DNA of 64,000 nt from CAJQPP01 sp963793465 (GTDB lineage: Bacteria; Planctomycetota; Planctomycetia; Pirellulales; Pirellulaceae), in the NCBI GenBank assembly GCA_963793465.1, contig CAWCAJ010000005.1, forward strand, positions 558,001 to 622,000, in the 5' to 3' direction. Below, piece after piece: positions 8,236 through 17,936 of the stretch. How positions within the stretch are numbered: the stretch's first letter is position 1; the number at the start of each line of letters is the position of its first letter. The notes under the pieces are model-generated. The model saw only the letters and a list, made by a program, of their open reading frames with translations, did no database searches and had not been told where the DNA came from. Position numbers and translations under genes: made by a program.

Positions 8236-9222
8236 ATGAAACCAATGCACCCATCGATTCTGTTCGCCTTCATGATGTTTTTGTGGCCTGGATTTTCTGC
8301 CAATTCGCAGGAATTGCGGCGGCAACAGGAACCTCCCTTCGAGCTGTTTTCCACACCCATTGATAACCGTGCGGTCTATCGACATTTTGAAAGAACGGCC
8401 ACCCGCATGATGCAAACCCAGGGGCCACGTGCCGTTGAGGAGTTTCAAGAACAGCTGGCCATGGCCCCTTCAGTCAGTCAGGTTTCGGTGAATCAGCTGC
8501 GGAGCCTGCGACCGGATCCTGATGACAGGCAGCAGGTCTATCAGTATATGGTGAAGTCCACGCTTTACATTGGCGAATTGTACAACTGTGGGAAGTGTGA
8601 CAGGACGCATGCTGGTTTTGCCGGAGGCGTACTGATCAGCGAGGATGGGTTGGCATTGACCAATTACCACGTGCTGGAATCGAGAGACGCCGGCAAGACG
8701 GAGGGCTTGTATGCGATGACTTGGGATGGACAGTGTTGGGGAATTGAAGAGGTGCTGGCGGCTTCCAAAAATGATGACCTGGCACTGGTTCGGCTACGCA
8801 GTAACGGACAGCGTTTTCACGCCGCTCCCCTGGCCCTGCAGAGCCCCGGGCCGATGGATGAAGTGCGGATCATCAGTCACCCTTTCGGCGAGTTTTTTGT
8901 AATGACGCATGGTGAAGTCAGTCGTTACACCCGGATGCGGAGGCGTCGCGATCCCGGTGCCAGGAAGCCTGGCGTGTGGATGGAGGTGACAGCGCCCTTT
9001 GGATCGGGTTCCAGCGGTTGCGGTGTGTTCAATAACCTGGGTGAGGTCGTAGGGCTGGTTTCCAGCATTCGCCCCTTGTTTCGCGATCCGTCCGGACGCG
9101 AAGCCGATCCCGGGGAGTCCGCGGATCCAAATTCCAAAACCCAGTATGTCGAAATGCTGATTCGGAAATGCGTCCCTCTGACCGCGATTCGTGCCAGCCT
9201 GTCCCTTCCGGAGAAGCGATGA
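8236..9222 (+). CDS. Secreted trypsin-like serine protease
   Basis: A 328-aa protein with a signal peptide (hydrophobic residues 7-22, likely cleavage near 'SANSQE'). The protease domain shows the chymotrypsin-fold triad in order: His145 in 'LTNYHVLE', Asp180/181 in 'SKNDDLALV' and Ser260 in 'GSGSSGCGVFN'. 'AGGVLISEDGLALTNYHV' is the typical DegP/trypsin_2 strand pair. No PDZ domain follows, so it is shorter than Deg/HtrA proteases. A CxxC ('NCGKC', 118-121) just before the domain may form a disulfide or bind metal. The start ATG follows a TTG in frame (8233). It diverges from the membrane-anchored protein gene. Its target is unknown. Confidence 0.86.
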   Translation: MKPMHPSILFAFMMFLWPGFSANSQELRRQQEPPFELFSTPIDNRAVYRHFERTATRMMQTQGPRAVEEFQEQLAMAPSVSQVSVNQLRSLRPDPDDRQQVYQYMVKSTLYIGELYNCGKCDRTHAGFAGGVLISEDGLALTNYHVLESRDAGKTEGLYAMTWDGQCWGIEEVLAASKNDDLALVRLRSNGQRFHAAPLALQSPGPMDEVRIISHPFGEFFVMTHGEVSRYTRMRRRRDPGARKPGVWMEVTAPFGSGSSGCGVFNNLGEVVGLVSSIRPLFRDPSGREADPGESADPNSKTQYVEMLIRKCVPLTAIRASLSLPEKR

Positions 9223-9306
9223 GTCCGCGTTTGATTCTGCAACCATGCTGCGTCCCGGCCATTGCCGTTTGTCGGACGTGGCGACTGTCCAGCATGGATT
9301 CGGGGA

Positions 9307-11925
9307 CTAAAAGTCCGTTTGGGATTCCCGATCCAGTTTTTCGAACTCTGCCAGTTGTCGCTGCAGGACGTCCATCACTTCCTGGCATTGATCGCGTTGC
9401 GACTGGATGGTCCGGTTGCCATCACCGGCATCCATCATGCCCTGGAAATGGTCTCGAGCCTGGGTCAACGAAGCCACTGCACGCCGGGTGGATTCCCGTG
9501 TCTGGTGAGGCAGGCCCTCGGCCCATTTACCGGTTTCATTGACACAGGCCTGGGATTCCACGGAACCCAAGGTCATCAACGCATCGCCGAGGGCTCGCCG
9601 TAGCTCCACGTTGGAATCCGCCAGGGGTTGGATGCAGGCAATCTTGGTTTGCAAGGACTGCCGTGCCTTGTCCAAATCCCCCTGCTGGATGTACAGGGTG
9701 GCCCAGCTGCCTTGAAAGTATCCCCATTCCGGAAGGCTTTCCGGATCGACGTTCCGTTGTTCGGCCCAGCGACGATAAAACACTTCGGCTTCTGACAAGG
9801 CGGTGGCTGCCGCGTCCAATTGTTGCATCATGATGTGGGTTTCGCCGAGGTTCTGCCAGTTGTGGGCTACATTGAAAATCACCACGTGATTCTCGGCATC
9901 GGCAGCCAGTTGACGTTGCCATTGCTGCAACGAGGCTTGATAGTCTTGCAATGCTTCCCGCATGTTTCCTGAGCGAAATTGGATGTCAGCGATGTCGGAA
10001 TTGAGGTTGGCCAGCAGGTTTTGTGCGTCGGTCGAAGGATTCTCGCCAGCCAATTTCGTGATCTGTTCCCGCGCTTGATTCAGAATCTGCAGCAGCTCTT
10101 GCGGGTCCTCGCGGGATTCCAGCCATTGTTTGCTGGCACGGGCCCAGCAAAACACAGCCAAGATCGCCATGGACGTGTCCGCATCTTCCTCGATCAGCTG
10201 GTCCGCCAATTCCCGTAAACGCCGGGTAGCCTGTTGCATGCCTTGCGTATCTGCCTTGGCGAGAGCGATTTCGAACTCCATTTGCGTCAGCTGAGACCGA
10301 ATGGCCAACAGGTCGGTGGGCGAAAGCTGGCACGAGTCACCATCGATCAGCTCCCGGGTGCGGTCCAGTTCGGTTTGCAGGGACTGGAAATCCTGCTGGA
10401 CCAGGTAGCTTCCGGCCAACTGCATATGCACCATACACTGCACTTTTTGGGATAACGTCGAGTCCAGGCGGCCCAATGATCGCAGGATGGACTCGGCCTG
10501 CTGCAGGTTCTCACGGGCTTGTTCCGTTTGACCCAGGCTGCCGACATCTGCCTGGCCCTGCAGCTCCGCCAATCGTGTAAAGGCATAGGCCAGATCCGTT
10601 TTCAATTCCCGGTCGAATTCGGCTTCCTTAAGCAACGCATTCAAATATTGTTGGGTGCGATCCGCCAATTCGCTCCTTTGATACGTGAAACCCCGCGGAC
10701 TTTGCAGGACCCGGGTAAAATCATCCAGCAGCCATTTGCTGAGGCTGCGTCCCTCATTGATGATCCGTTGGGAACGGTCCAATTCGTGCTGCAGGCTATT
10801 GATGTGAAAGCTGAATCCGGCGAAAGCGGCCGCGATCAGTAGCGTGGACAACGCGATCAAGCTGGAGATGGCCGGATGCCGGCGGACCCACATCAGGGCT
10901 TTACGAAACGTGGGAGTCGGTTTGGCGGCGATCGGCTTGTTCTGCAAAAAGTGACGCAGATCAACCGCCAGATCCATACTGGTTTCGTAGCGATGCTTCG
11001 GTTTTTTTTCCAGACACTTGAGAATGATCGTTTCCAGATCGCGTGGCAGTTTGGGTTGCAGCGTTGATGGCGGGGCAGGTTCCCGAGTAATCACCTGCAT
11101 CATGGTTTGCACTGGATCGGGAGCCATGAAAGGCGGGCGACCCGTGACCAGGTCGTACAACAAGGCACCCAGGCCATAGATGTCGGCGGCAGCCCCAACA
11201 TTCTTGACGACTCCACTGGCCTGTTCGGGCGCCATGTAAGCGGGGGTCCCCATGATCTCCCCGGTCTTCGTCAGCCGGCTTTTTTCATCCAGGATCCGAG
11301 CCAACCCGAAATCCGTGAGTTTGGGTTCCACCGGAGAGGCCATCAGGACGTTGCCCGGTTTGAGATCCCGGTGCACCACACCTTGTGCATGGCATTTGGC
11401 GAGCGTCTTGGCCAGTTCGTAAACGATTTCAGCTGCTTGTTTCGGTTTAATGGGATTGCCGCGGTTGATCAGATCCAGGCTGGGACCGGGCACGTACTCC
11501 ATGGCGATAAATGGCGTTCTGGCATTCGGATCCGCGGCGTCGTCGACGTACCCGACCTCATAGATCCGAACCACGCCGGGATCGTCGATCTTGGCCAGCG
11601 AGCGAGCCTCGTTCTCAATTCGTTGCCGCGTTTGTCGATTGCTGCGGGCGACCGGAACCGTTTTCAACGCCACAGTGCGATTCAAACGCGTATCTCGCGC
11701 ACGGTAGACAATTCCCATGCCTCCGCGACCAATCACGCCTTCGATCTGATAGCCCTCAATGCTGGGCAAGGAACCGCCAGCGGGGCGGCCGGGCTGCCGA
11801 TTGATCACGGTGTCCGTACGTTCGAATTGATGCTCCGTCTCAGGATCAGGAGCGACCCTGTCTGCCCCGTCGCGAAGGGGCAGATCCGGCAGATCGGGGT
11901 TATTTTTAGCCATATGCCACATCAT
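9307..11925 (-). CDS. Ser/Thr protein kinase with membrane helix and helical repeat C-terminus
   Basis: An 872-aa PknB-type kinase. The glycine loop 'IGRGGMGIVYRARD' is at 65-78, the catalytic Lys at 88 ('VALK'), the catalytic loop 'HRDLKPGN' at 185-192, the DFG motif at 205-207 ('DFGLAR') and the 'GTPAYMAPEQ' P+1 loop near 225, so the kinase should be active. A single membrane helix follows near 355-375 ('SSLIALSTLLIAAAFAGF'). The ~490-aa remainder is helical with TPR-like units, expected outside the membrane and probably the sensor or partner-binding part. This architecture is one of the commonest in planctomycetes. ATGs at 11925, 11922 and 11913 are all possible starts; none has a strong ribosome site. 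Confidence 0.93.
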   Translation of the reverse strand: MMWHMAKNNPDLPDLPLRDGADRVAPDPETEHQFERTDTVINRQPGRPAGGSLPSIEGYQIEGVIGRGGMGIVYRARDTRLNRTVALKTVPVARSNRQTRQRIENEARSLAKIDDPGVVRIYEVGYVDDAADPNARTPFIAMEYVPGPSLDLINRGNPIKPKQAAEIVYELAKTLAKCHAQGVVHRDLKPGNVLMASPVEPKLTDFGLARILDEKSRLTKTGEIMGTPAYMAPEQASGVVKNVGAAADIYGLGALLYDLVTGRPPFMAPDPVQTMMQVITREPAPPSTLQPKLPRDLETIILKCLEKKPKHRYETSMDLAVDLRHFLQNKPIAAKPTPTFRKALMWVRRHPAISSLIALSTLLIAAAFAGFSFHINSLQHELDRSQRIINEGRSLSKWLLDDFTRVLQSPRGFTYQRSELADRTQQYLNALLKEAEFDRELKTDLAYAFTRLAELQGQADVGSLGQTEQARENLQQAESILRSLGRLDSTLSQKVQCMVHMQLAGSYLVQQDFQSLQTELDRTRELIDGDSCQLSPTDLLAIRSQLTQMEFEIALAKADTQGMQQATRRLRELADQLIEEDADTSMAILAVFCWARASKQWLESREDPQELLQILNQAREQITKLAGENPSTDAQNLLANLNSDIADIQFRSGNMREALQDYQASLQQWQRQLAADAENHVVIFNVAHNWQNLGETHIMMQQLDAAATALSEAEVFYRRWAEQRNVDPESLPEWGYFQGSWATLYIQQGDLDKARQSLQTKIACIQPLADSNVELRRALGDALMTLGSVESQACVNETGKWAEGLPHQTRESTRRAVASLTQARDHFQGMMDAGDGNRTIQSQRDQCQEVMDVLQRQLAEFEKLDRESQTDF

Positions 11926-12111
11926 AGGTTATCGGAAGGTAAAAGTTGACCGGTATTTACCCCCTATACACGTCGCAAGGACGCCTGTGACAGGGCCTGC
12001 GAAAATTTTGGGCCGGGGCTTGGATTGGTTGCGAAAGGCCGCGGTGGATCGTACAGTGATTGGCTCAAATCCCTCGGTTTCCAGCCTGTTTGCGATTGGA
12101 GTGGATCAGAA

Positions 12112-12819
12112 ATGAATATTCAGCAAGTGATGACCGAGTTGAAGAAAAAAGGGTCGCCGCAGTCGGTGAAGATCTACTCGAGGCATGGAGCACCGGAAAA
12201 CATGTTTGGAGTCAAGGTCGCGGATTTGAAGCCCATTGCCAAAAAAATCAAAGGGCATCAGGAACTGGCTTGCGAGTTGTTTGAAACAGGAAATTCGGAC
12301 GCCATGTATTTGGCCGGACTGGTCGCGGATGGTTCGCAGATGACCAAGGCCACGCTGGATCGTTGGGCCCGCCAGGCTCCCTGGTACATGATCTCGGAGT
12401 ACACCGTGCCTTGGGTCGCCAGTGACAGCAAACACGCCCGCGACCTGGCCATCAAGTGGATGAAATCCAGTCAGGAAAACGTAGCCTCCAGCGGCTGGGC
12501 CACCTACGCCGCGTTACTGGCGTTGCGGGATGACAAGGACCTGGACTTCGCAGAGATCAAATCCTTGCTGAAGAAGATCGAGAAAGAAATCGATGCCGCC
12601 GACAATCGCGTTCGTTACACGATGAATGGATTTGTCATCGCAGTTGGCACCTACGTGAAGCCCTTATTGAAAGAGGCCAAGGCCACCGCCCAAAAAATCG
12701 GCAAGGTTCACGTGGACGTGGGAGAAACTTCCTGCAAGGTTCCACTGGCCTCCGAATACATCGCCAAGGTCGAAAAAATGGATCGCCTGGGCAGGAAGCG
12801 AAAAACCGCGCGTTGTTAG
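12112..12819 (+). CDS. DNA alkylation repair protein, AlkD-like HEAT-repeat
   Basis: A 235-aa helical protein of the AlkD superfamily (HEAT-like repeats that cradle DNA; some members excise alkylated bases, many have no known activity). Evidence is the opening 'IYSRHGAPENMFGVKVADLKPIAKKI', the repeat helices with 'LAGLVADGSQMTKATLDRWARQAPWYMISEYTVPWVASDS', and the basic tail 'RLGRKRKTAR'. The ATG at 12112 has a GGAG ten bases upstream and starts where the family does; an in-frame start at 12025 would add unrelated residues. The catalytic residues of AlkD are not obvious, so DNA glycosylase activity is unproven. Confidence 0.82.
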   Translation: MNIQQVMTELKKKGSPQSVKIYSRHGAPENMFGVKVADLKPIAKKIKGHQELACELFETGNSDAMYLAGLVADGSQMTKATLDRWARQAPWYMISEYTVPWVASDSKHARDLAIKWMKSSQENVASSGWATYAALLALRDDKDLDFAEIKSLLKKIEKEIDAADNRVRYTMNGFVIAVGTYVKPLLKEAKATAQKIGKVHVDVGETSCKVPLASEYIAKVEKMDRLGRKRKTARC

Positions 12820-12940
12820 CCGCCAGGAATGTCGCCCGCAAAAAAACCGCATCTCCCCTCGGATGTTCCGTCTCCGCGAGCCCCCGACTGTCGCGACGAG
12901 CCGCATATCCGGTTGTCCCGGGATCTGTTACAACGAAGTC

Positions 12941-14068
12941 ATGATTATCGGATTGCAAATACTGGGGGGATTTCTGTGCCTGATTTTCGGCGCGGAATGG
13001 CTGGTACGCGGATCCGTGCGTCTGGCGGCCCTGTTTGGCATGAAACCGCTGGTGATCGGTTTGACGGTGGTGGCCTTTGGTACCAGTGCGCCCGAATTGG
13101 CCGTCAGCCTGGTGGATGTCTACTCCGGTTCCGGTGGCGATTTGGCCGTGGGAAATGCGGTCGGCAGCAACACGCTGAACGTGCTGTTGATTCTGGGTTT
13201 GAGTGCATTGGTCGTTCCTCTGAATGTGGAACGACAGGTGATTCGCCTGGATGTGCCCGTCATGATTGCAGCCACCGCTGCCCTGCTATGGCTGGTGCAA
13301 GACGGTCAGATCTCGCGTCTCGAGGGGATTCTGATGTTTACGGCGCTGGTCCTCTATATTTCGCTGCTGGTCCAGTTGGGTCGGCGGGAATCCCGTAAGA
13401 AACGCGAGCTGGCGATGGCGGAACTGGCTGCCAGTGTGGCCGAAGGAAATCCCGCCGGTCCGGCGACGGCAACCCGACCCCCGCAGGAGAGCCTGTTCTT
13501 GAGGCAATTGGGTCTGGTGCTGGCCGGGTTGATCGTATTGGCCCTGGGTTGCAACATGTTTGTCACGGGAGCCACGGTGCTGGCCCGAGCCATGGGCGTC
13601 AGCGACCTGCTGATCGGCCTGACTGTGGTTTCCATCGGTACCTCGTTGCCTGAATTGGTGACCACCGTGATTGCCAGCGCTCGGGGTGAACGCGACCTGG
13701 CGGTAGGGAACATTGTCGGCAGCAACCTTTTCAACATCCTTTGCGTGCTGGGTCTGACGGCCGCGGTGGCGCCCGGTCCGCTGCCGGTCATGCAGGAAGC
13801 CAGCCAGTTCGATATTCCCGTCACCCTGGCAGTGGCCTTGATCTGCCTGCCGATATTTTTTACACGTAGCGAGATTTCCCGGTGGGAGGGCGTGTTGATG
13901 CTCGTGTTATACGGGGCCTATCTGACCTATCGCATCTTGGCGGAATTGGATCTGCCAATGCAGGAGCCCTTTGCCAACCTGGTCTGGTTTGGTTTGTTTC
14001 CTGTGACCCTGCTGCTGCTCGTCGTTTCCACGTTCAGAAGTTTTCAGCAGGCCGGCCCCTTGAGTTGA
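12941..14068 (+). CDS. Calcium/sodium antiporter (CaCA family, YrbG-like)
   Basis: A 375-aa inner-membrane protein with about ten membrane helices in two homologous halves. The family's alpha repeats are plain: 'VVAFGTSAPELAVS' with 'AVGNAVGSNTLNVLLILGL' in the first half, and 'VVSIGTSLPELVTTVIASARGERDLAVGNIVGSNLFNILCVLGL' region in the second; the conserved Glu of each 'PEL' is the ion-binding acid. The loop between halves is basic (near 'RRESRKKREL'). The start ATG at 12941 follows a non-conserved in-frame extension and lies directly at the first helix. The protein should exchange Na+ or H+ for Ca2+ across the cytoplasmic membrane. Confidence 0.93.
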   Translation: MIIGLQILGGFLCLIFGAEWLVRGSVRLAALFGMKPLVIGLTVVAFGTSAPELAVSLVDVYSGSGGDLAVGNAVGSNTLNVLLILGLSALVVPLNVERQVIRLDVPVMIAATAALLWLVQDGQISRLEGILMFTALVLYISLLVQLGRRESRKKRELAMAELAASVAEGNPAGPATATRPPQESLFLRQLGLVLAGLIVLALGCNMFVTGATVLARAMGVSDLLIGLTVVSIGTSLPELVTTVIASARGERDLAVGNIVGSNLFNILCVLGLTAAVAPGPLPVMQEASQFDIPVTLAVALICLPIFFTRSEISRWEGVLMLVLYGAYLTYRILAELDLPMQEPFANLVWFGLFPVTLLLLVVSTFRSFQQAGPLS

Positions 14069-14158
14069 CGGGGTGAGCCCTGGTATCCAGAAGCGAATGT
14101 TCAGGGTAGACACGAGGCCGAGACACAAAGCAGACCGCCGTCTGAGAAAACGAAATCC

Positions 14159-14422
14159 ATGCTTGCTTACTATTTATTGCTGGCTCTGCCGCTGTTGAGT
14201 GCGCTTAGCGGCGTTCTTTATTGGTACGACAAGCAGCAAGCCGCGAAACAAGCCGGGCGAATTCCCGAAGCGACGTTGTTGGTGATCGATGCCCTGGGCG
14301 GTTGGCCGGGGGGTTGGTGGGCACAGCAGAGATTTCGGCACAAGACACGCAAGACCCGTTTTCGAATCAAGTACTTTTTGGCAATCGCGGTCAACCTGGT
14401 TTTGATTTATCTGTTGATTTAG
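14159..14422 (+). CDS. DUF1294 family small membrane protein
   Basis: An 87-aa protein with two membrane helices: residues 4-21 and 70-87. Between them is the family signature 'YDKQQAAKQAGRIPE', then 'LLVIDALGGWPGGWWAQQRFRHKTRKTRF', ending right at the last helix. This stand-alone form matches the DUF1294 domain often found fused to a cold-shock domain. Function unknown. It lies between the antiporter and the phosphoesterase gene. Confidence 0.87.
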   Translation: MLAYYLLLALPLLSALSGVLYWYDKQQAAKQAGRIPEATLLVIDALGGWPGGWWAQQRFRHKTRKTRFRIKYFLAIAVNLVLIYLLI

Positions 14423-14518
14423 CGAGAATAGGTTCGGAATCCCCCGACGGGTCGGAATCCCCCGGCCTGAAAAAACACGGAAAGCCTGAAAATCTGAAGT
14501 GATGGAGATGGGAGCATT

Positions 14519-15145
14519 ATGAGACTGTTGTTGTTTAGCGATGTCCATTGCAGCCAGCCAGCGGTGGAACGCCTGGTGCGGCGATGCCGAGAGGCCGATG
14601 TGCTGGTGGGTGCCGGCGATTTTGGAACCATGCGACGAGGTACGGCGGCGACCTTGCGTCCCTTTCAGGATGTCGATAAGCCACAAATCTTTGTTTGTGG
14701 AAACGGGGAATCCGATGAAGAGTTGCGGGAGGCAACGCCCTGGGATCACGCCCATGTGCTGCATGGCAGCGGAACCACGATTGATGGCATCCGGTTTTTT
14801 GGACTGGGCGGCGGCATTCCCGAAACGCCATTCGGCGCCTGGAGTTTCGATCTGGATGAGAAACAGGCTGCGGAGCAACTGCAAGCCTGTCCCAGCGGAG
14901 GCGTGCTGGTGGTCCATTCGCCGCCGCTGGGCGCCGTCGACCGAACCAGCCGCGGACGTTCCATGGGAAGCGAGTCCATCCGCGAAACGGTTCTGCGATG
15001 CGCGCCCAAATTGACGGTCTGCGGTCACATCCATGAGTCCGGCGGAAGTTGGGAACCGCTGGACACCACAATGGTGGTGAATGCCGGTCCCAAGGGAGTT
15101 CTTTGGGACCTGGAAAAAAACGCAGTGATCGACGACAGACCATGA
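14519..15145 (+). CDS. Metallophosphoesterase family protein
   Basis: A 208-aa calcineurin-like phosphoesterase. All metal-site motifs are visible: 'SDVH' (residues 7-10), 'GAGDFG' near 33, 'GNGE' near 60 (variant of GNHE, with Gly-Asn-Gly), 'VHSPP' near 132 and 'GHIHES' near 170. The His-to-Gly change in GNHE also occurs in the ICAM/YfcE-like subfamily. The ATG has GGGAG six bases upstream. Its stop overlaps the start of the next gene by four bases (ATGA), so it is translationally coupled to the glycosyltransferase. The substrate is unknown. Confidence 0.88.
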   Translation: MRLLLFSDVHCSQPAVERLVRRCREADVLVGAGDFGTMRRGTAATLRPFQDVDKPQIFVCGNGESDEELREATPWDHAHVLHGSGTTIDGIRFFGLGGGIPETPFGAWSFDLDEKQAAEQLQACPSGGVLVVHSPPLGAVDRTSRGRSMGSESIRETVLRCAPKLTVCGHIHESGGSWEPLDTTMVVNAGPKGVLWDLEKNAVIDDRP

Positions 15146-16389
15146 CGCTTGCCTCCTGGTCCCTTTTGCTGGGCCTGTCACTGATTCTGTTGATCCTGGT
15201 CCAGGCAGGTTTTGTTGCTTACTACATTAGGCAGGCCCAGGCAGATGCCGGCCGGAAACGGACTCGCAACTACCAACCCCCCGTGACCGTGCTGCTTTGT
15301 TTGCGCGGACGGGATCCAGAGCTGGGCAGTTGTCTGGGGGCGCTGCTGCAGCAGGAATACCCCGACTATCGACTTGTCTGCATCCTGGACAGTCCCCACG
15401 ATCCTGCCCACGATGTGCTGGCGAATTTCCTGCAGGATCCCCGCCTGACCGTGAAATTTGCCTTCCCGGCTGCCGCCAACCGCAGTCTGAAGTGCAATTC
15501 GCTGCTGCATGCCCTGCCCGCGGTGCAGGACCCGGTGACGGTTTTGGTCGACGCGGATACGCTGGTCGATGCCCACTGGCTAAGTGATTTGGTGGCACCC
15601 CTGGAGGATGGTCAAACGGTTGCCAGTTCCGGGAACCGCTGGTTTCTGCCGGCTGACCGGAACCTGGGCAGCCTGATCCGCTACTTCTGGAACATGGCAG
15701 CCGCTCCCCAGATGTTTGTTTACCAGGTGACCTGGGGAGGTTCACTGGCTTTGAAGACCGACTTTGTGCATGAGAGCGGATTGTTGGAAGCCTGGTCACG
15801 TTCGCTGTTTGAAGATGCCATGGTGCCCGCTTTTGCAAGACGCGCAGGAAAATCGGTGGCGATGGTGCCGAGTCTGTTGATTCCCAATCGCGAATCGATC
15901 ACGTTCGTGGGAGCCTTTCAATGGGTGGGGCGTCAACTGCTGGATACCCGTCTGTACCATCGTTGTTTTCCACTGGTACTCGGTCACGCCCTGCTGGTTG
16001 CGCTGACTTTGCTGGCCACCCTCGTGACCCTGGCGGTGCTGATTTGGCAGGGTCTGCAGGATCCAATCGCATTTGCAGTTCTGTTTGCCTGTCTGATGCT
16101 GTACGGGATTTTTTACGCCTGGGCATGGTGGACCCTGGACGGGACGGCGCGTCAGGCGCTGGAACAGCGAGGCCATGCCTTGGACGCACCCTTGCGGATG
16201 GGCTGGCGGTGTTTGGCCGTCATCGCCCTCACTCAAGCCGTTTATACGCTGGCCACGTTTCATGCCTTATGGAGGCGGCGGGTCAAGTGGCGGGGTATTC
16301 GCTATCTACTGCACGGTCCCTTTGATATACGGATGGGAAAGTACCGGGAAATGGAAACGCCGGCCTCTTCCGGATCACAATCGATTTAA
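15142..16389 (+). CDS. Membrane glycosyltransferase family 2 (ceramide glucosyltransferase-like)
   Basis: A 415-aa protein with one N-terminal membrane helix ('LLLGLSLILLILVQAGFVAYYI') and three or more C-terminal helices (approx. residues 275-395). The GT2 catalytic core lies between: 'VTVLLCLRGRDPELGSCLGALLQQEYPDYRLVCILDS', the metal-binding DxD in 'VLVDADTLVD' near residue 135, and 'QWVGRQL' near 260 (Q-x-x-R-W-type motif of processive enzymes, here Q-W-V-G-R). Topology and motifs match ceramide glucosyltransferase-like or HpnI-like enzymes. The ATG at 15142 overlaps the preceding phosphoesterase stop, indicating coupling. Confidence 0.85.
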   Translation: MTLASWSLLLGLSLILLILVQAGFVAYYIRQAQADAGRKRTRNYQPPVTVLLCLRGRDPELGSCLGALLQQEYPDYRLVCILDSPHDPAHDVLANFLQDPRLTVKFAFPAAANRSLKCNSLLHALPAVQDPVTVLVDADTLVDAHWLSDLVAPLEDGQTVASSGNRWFLPADRNLGSLIRYFWNMAAAPQMFVYQVTWGGSLALKTDFVHESGLLEAWSRSLFEDAMVPAFARRAGKSVAMVPSLLIPNRESITFVGAFQWVGRQLLDTRLYHRCFPLVLGHALLVALTLLATLVTLAVLIWQGLQDPIAFAVLFACLMLYGIFYAWAWWTLDGTARQALEQRGHALDAPLRMGWRCLAVIALTQAVYTLATFHALWRRRVKWRGIRYLLHGPFDIRMGKYREMETPASSGSQSI

Positions 16390-16498
16390 TGCGATTCGTA
16401 CGGAATGGCTGCCTGAACAGCCTTGCGTGAGAATCCGGGACGCCGAAAGCTGCGGAACGGCTTTGCAGCCCTGACGAGTGGTCTGGCAAAGCTGATTT

Positions 16499-16583
16499 GA
16501 CGGGTGCCACTGCCGTCTGGCCCAGCAGTGTCGTCGCCAATCCAGCACGGTCCCTTCATTTCAGGTCTGATGGACCACCAGCC
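16499..16583 (+). repeat. Dispersed intergenic hairpin repeat, copy 2
   Basis: This copy contains cgggtgccactgcc, then a hairpin ending in cccagcagtg, then tccagcacggtccc and a degraded tcaggtctga. It lies between two convergent genes, where a bidirectional terminator would be useful. Confidence 0.8.
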
Positions 16584-16593
16584 TTGCCCTGTC

Positions 16594-17781
16594 TCAAGCG
16601 CGACGTTCGCGTTCGTTGCCGTGCGAGATCTTCAGTGCTCTCTTTTTACCCCAGTTGTCCTTGTTGCCAAAATCGAGATACCGATGAATGGTTGCGGCAT
16701 CGATCGGCGGACAGGGCAAGTGACGGGTGAAGCGTTTCAGGTTGGTCGTGTCGAACTGGGGGTCGTTGGATTCGTACTGCTGGTAAATGGCAATATTGTC
16801 GAAGATCTTCTCGGCGAAATCGGGATGCTGATGATCGTCCGGAATCTGGTCGCCGCAGAATTCCACGCCATGGGAATCAAAGTAGTCATAACAGGCTTCA
16901 ATCACCTGACTGGGGGTCAGGCATTGGTCGGGGGCCATGTGATAGGTCAAACCATGAGCCTGCGGATTGCGGAAAATCTCACAGAATACATCGGAAACCC
17001 AGTCGACCGGGACGACGTTTCGCGGCTCGTTCCCTTCCAGCGGAATCTTCACCGGCGTCAGGATTTTTCCGTTCCGATCTCGCGCCTGTTCGGGAACAAA
17101 CATCGCAAACAGTCGCAGGTAAACATACAACCCGTGGTAGGTACTGGTGTATCCGGTTTGTGAATCGCCGGCGATCACGACCGGTCGGTAGACGGTGATG
17201 GAATCCATGTCGGTGCAATCGCGAACAAGTTTTTCGGCTTCGAACTTGCTGCGTTCGTATTCGTTACGAAAATCCTGACCGGCCTGGAAATCCGATTCCA
17301 TGATGGTTTCGTGACGGTTGCCGCAAACGTAGGCTGTGGAAACGTAATGCAGCTGCTGGATCTGGCAATGTCTGGCCAGATGTAACGCGTTTTCCGTCCC
17401 TCGCAGGTTGGTTTGCCAGGGTTCATCGGAAGGGCCCGTGGCGTGGAATTTCAGAATCGCTGCATTGTGAATCATGCGATCGCAATGCCGGCGAATCCAC
17501 TGGCATTCGCTTTCCTTGAATCCCAGCAGGGGCTGCGTGACATCGCCGCCCAAAACGACAGGCCGCGGCAGGGATTTCCCCAATTCCGACTCCCAGCGTT
17601 GTAGAATGCGCTCGATTCGGTCCTGGGGCTTTTCGCGTTTTCCCGGGCGTACCAGCACCGCCAGGCGAGTCCCGGACAGCAGCAGGTCCCGCATCAGGTA
17701 CTGTCCCACCAGCCCGGTCGCGCCAGTCAACAAGGCGTAGCTCTCGGATGGTTCAGAAGTAATTCGAAGTGGTCGTGACAA
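16594..17781 (-). CDS. SDR family oxidoreductase, thioester-reductase-like
   Basis: About 395 aa, an extended short-chain dehydrogenase with the NAD(P)-binding 'LLTGATGLVGQYLM' at the start, 'VVLGGDVTQPLLGF' (typical of Lys2/CAR-type thioester reductase and male-sterility domains), 'DRMIHNAAILKF', 'VSTAYVCGNR', the 'YERSKFEAE' catalytic Tyr-x-x-x-Lys, and 'VYRPVVIAGDSQTG'. Such domains reduce thioesters or act on fatty-acyl groups; free-standing versions are of uncertain substrate. The start is not certain: a TTG at 17781 has AGGA eight bases upstream and begins shortly before the domain; another TTG at 17847 would lengthen the N-terminus by 22 residues. Confidence 0.82.
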   Translation of the reverse strand: MSRPLRITSEPSESYALLTGATGLVGQYLMRDLLLSGTRLAVLVRPGKREKPQDRIERILQRWESELGKSLPRPVVLGGDVTQPLLGFKESECQWIRRHCDRMIHNAAILKFHATGPSDEPWQTNLRGTENALHLARHCQIQQLHYVSTAYVCGNRHETIMESDFQAGQDFRNEYERSKFEAEKLVRDCTDMDSITVYRPVVIAGDSQTGYTSTYHGLYVYLRLFAMFVPEQARDRNGKILTPVKIPLEGNEPRNVVPVDWVSDVFCEIFRNPQAHGLTYHMAPDQCLTPSQVIEACYDYFDSHGVEFCGDQIPDDHQHPDFAEKIFDNIAIYQQYESNDPQFDTTNLKRFTRHLPCPPIDAATIHRYLDFGNKDNWGKKRALKISHGNERERRA

Positions 17782-17936
17782 GTTGCGGTTCCTGAGTTGC
17801 CAAATTCTGAGAAGCGAAAGCACCGGATGTGCCCGGCCCAGCCTCAACCGTCTACACTAATTCAAGGTCCATTTCGAATTAAGAGGACTGCCGGCAAAAT
17901 GGGCGAGGTTGTTTCGGAAACACCGGGTTAATCGAC

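Noticed and set aside
7969..8448. N-terminal extension of the membrane-anchored protein frame (minus strand)
   Set aside because: It overlaps the signal peptide of the divergent protease and has Trp/Gln/His-rich residues without family resemblance; a better start exists at 7968.
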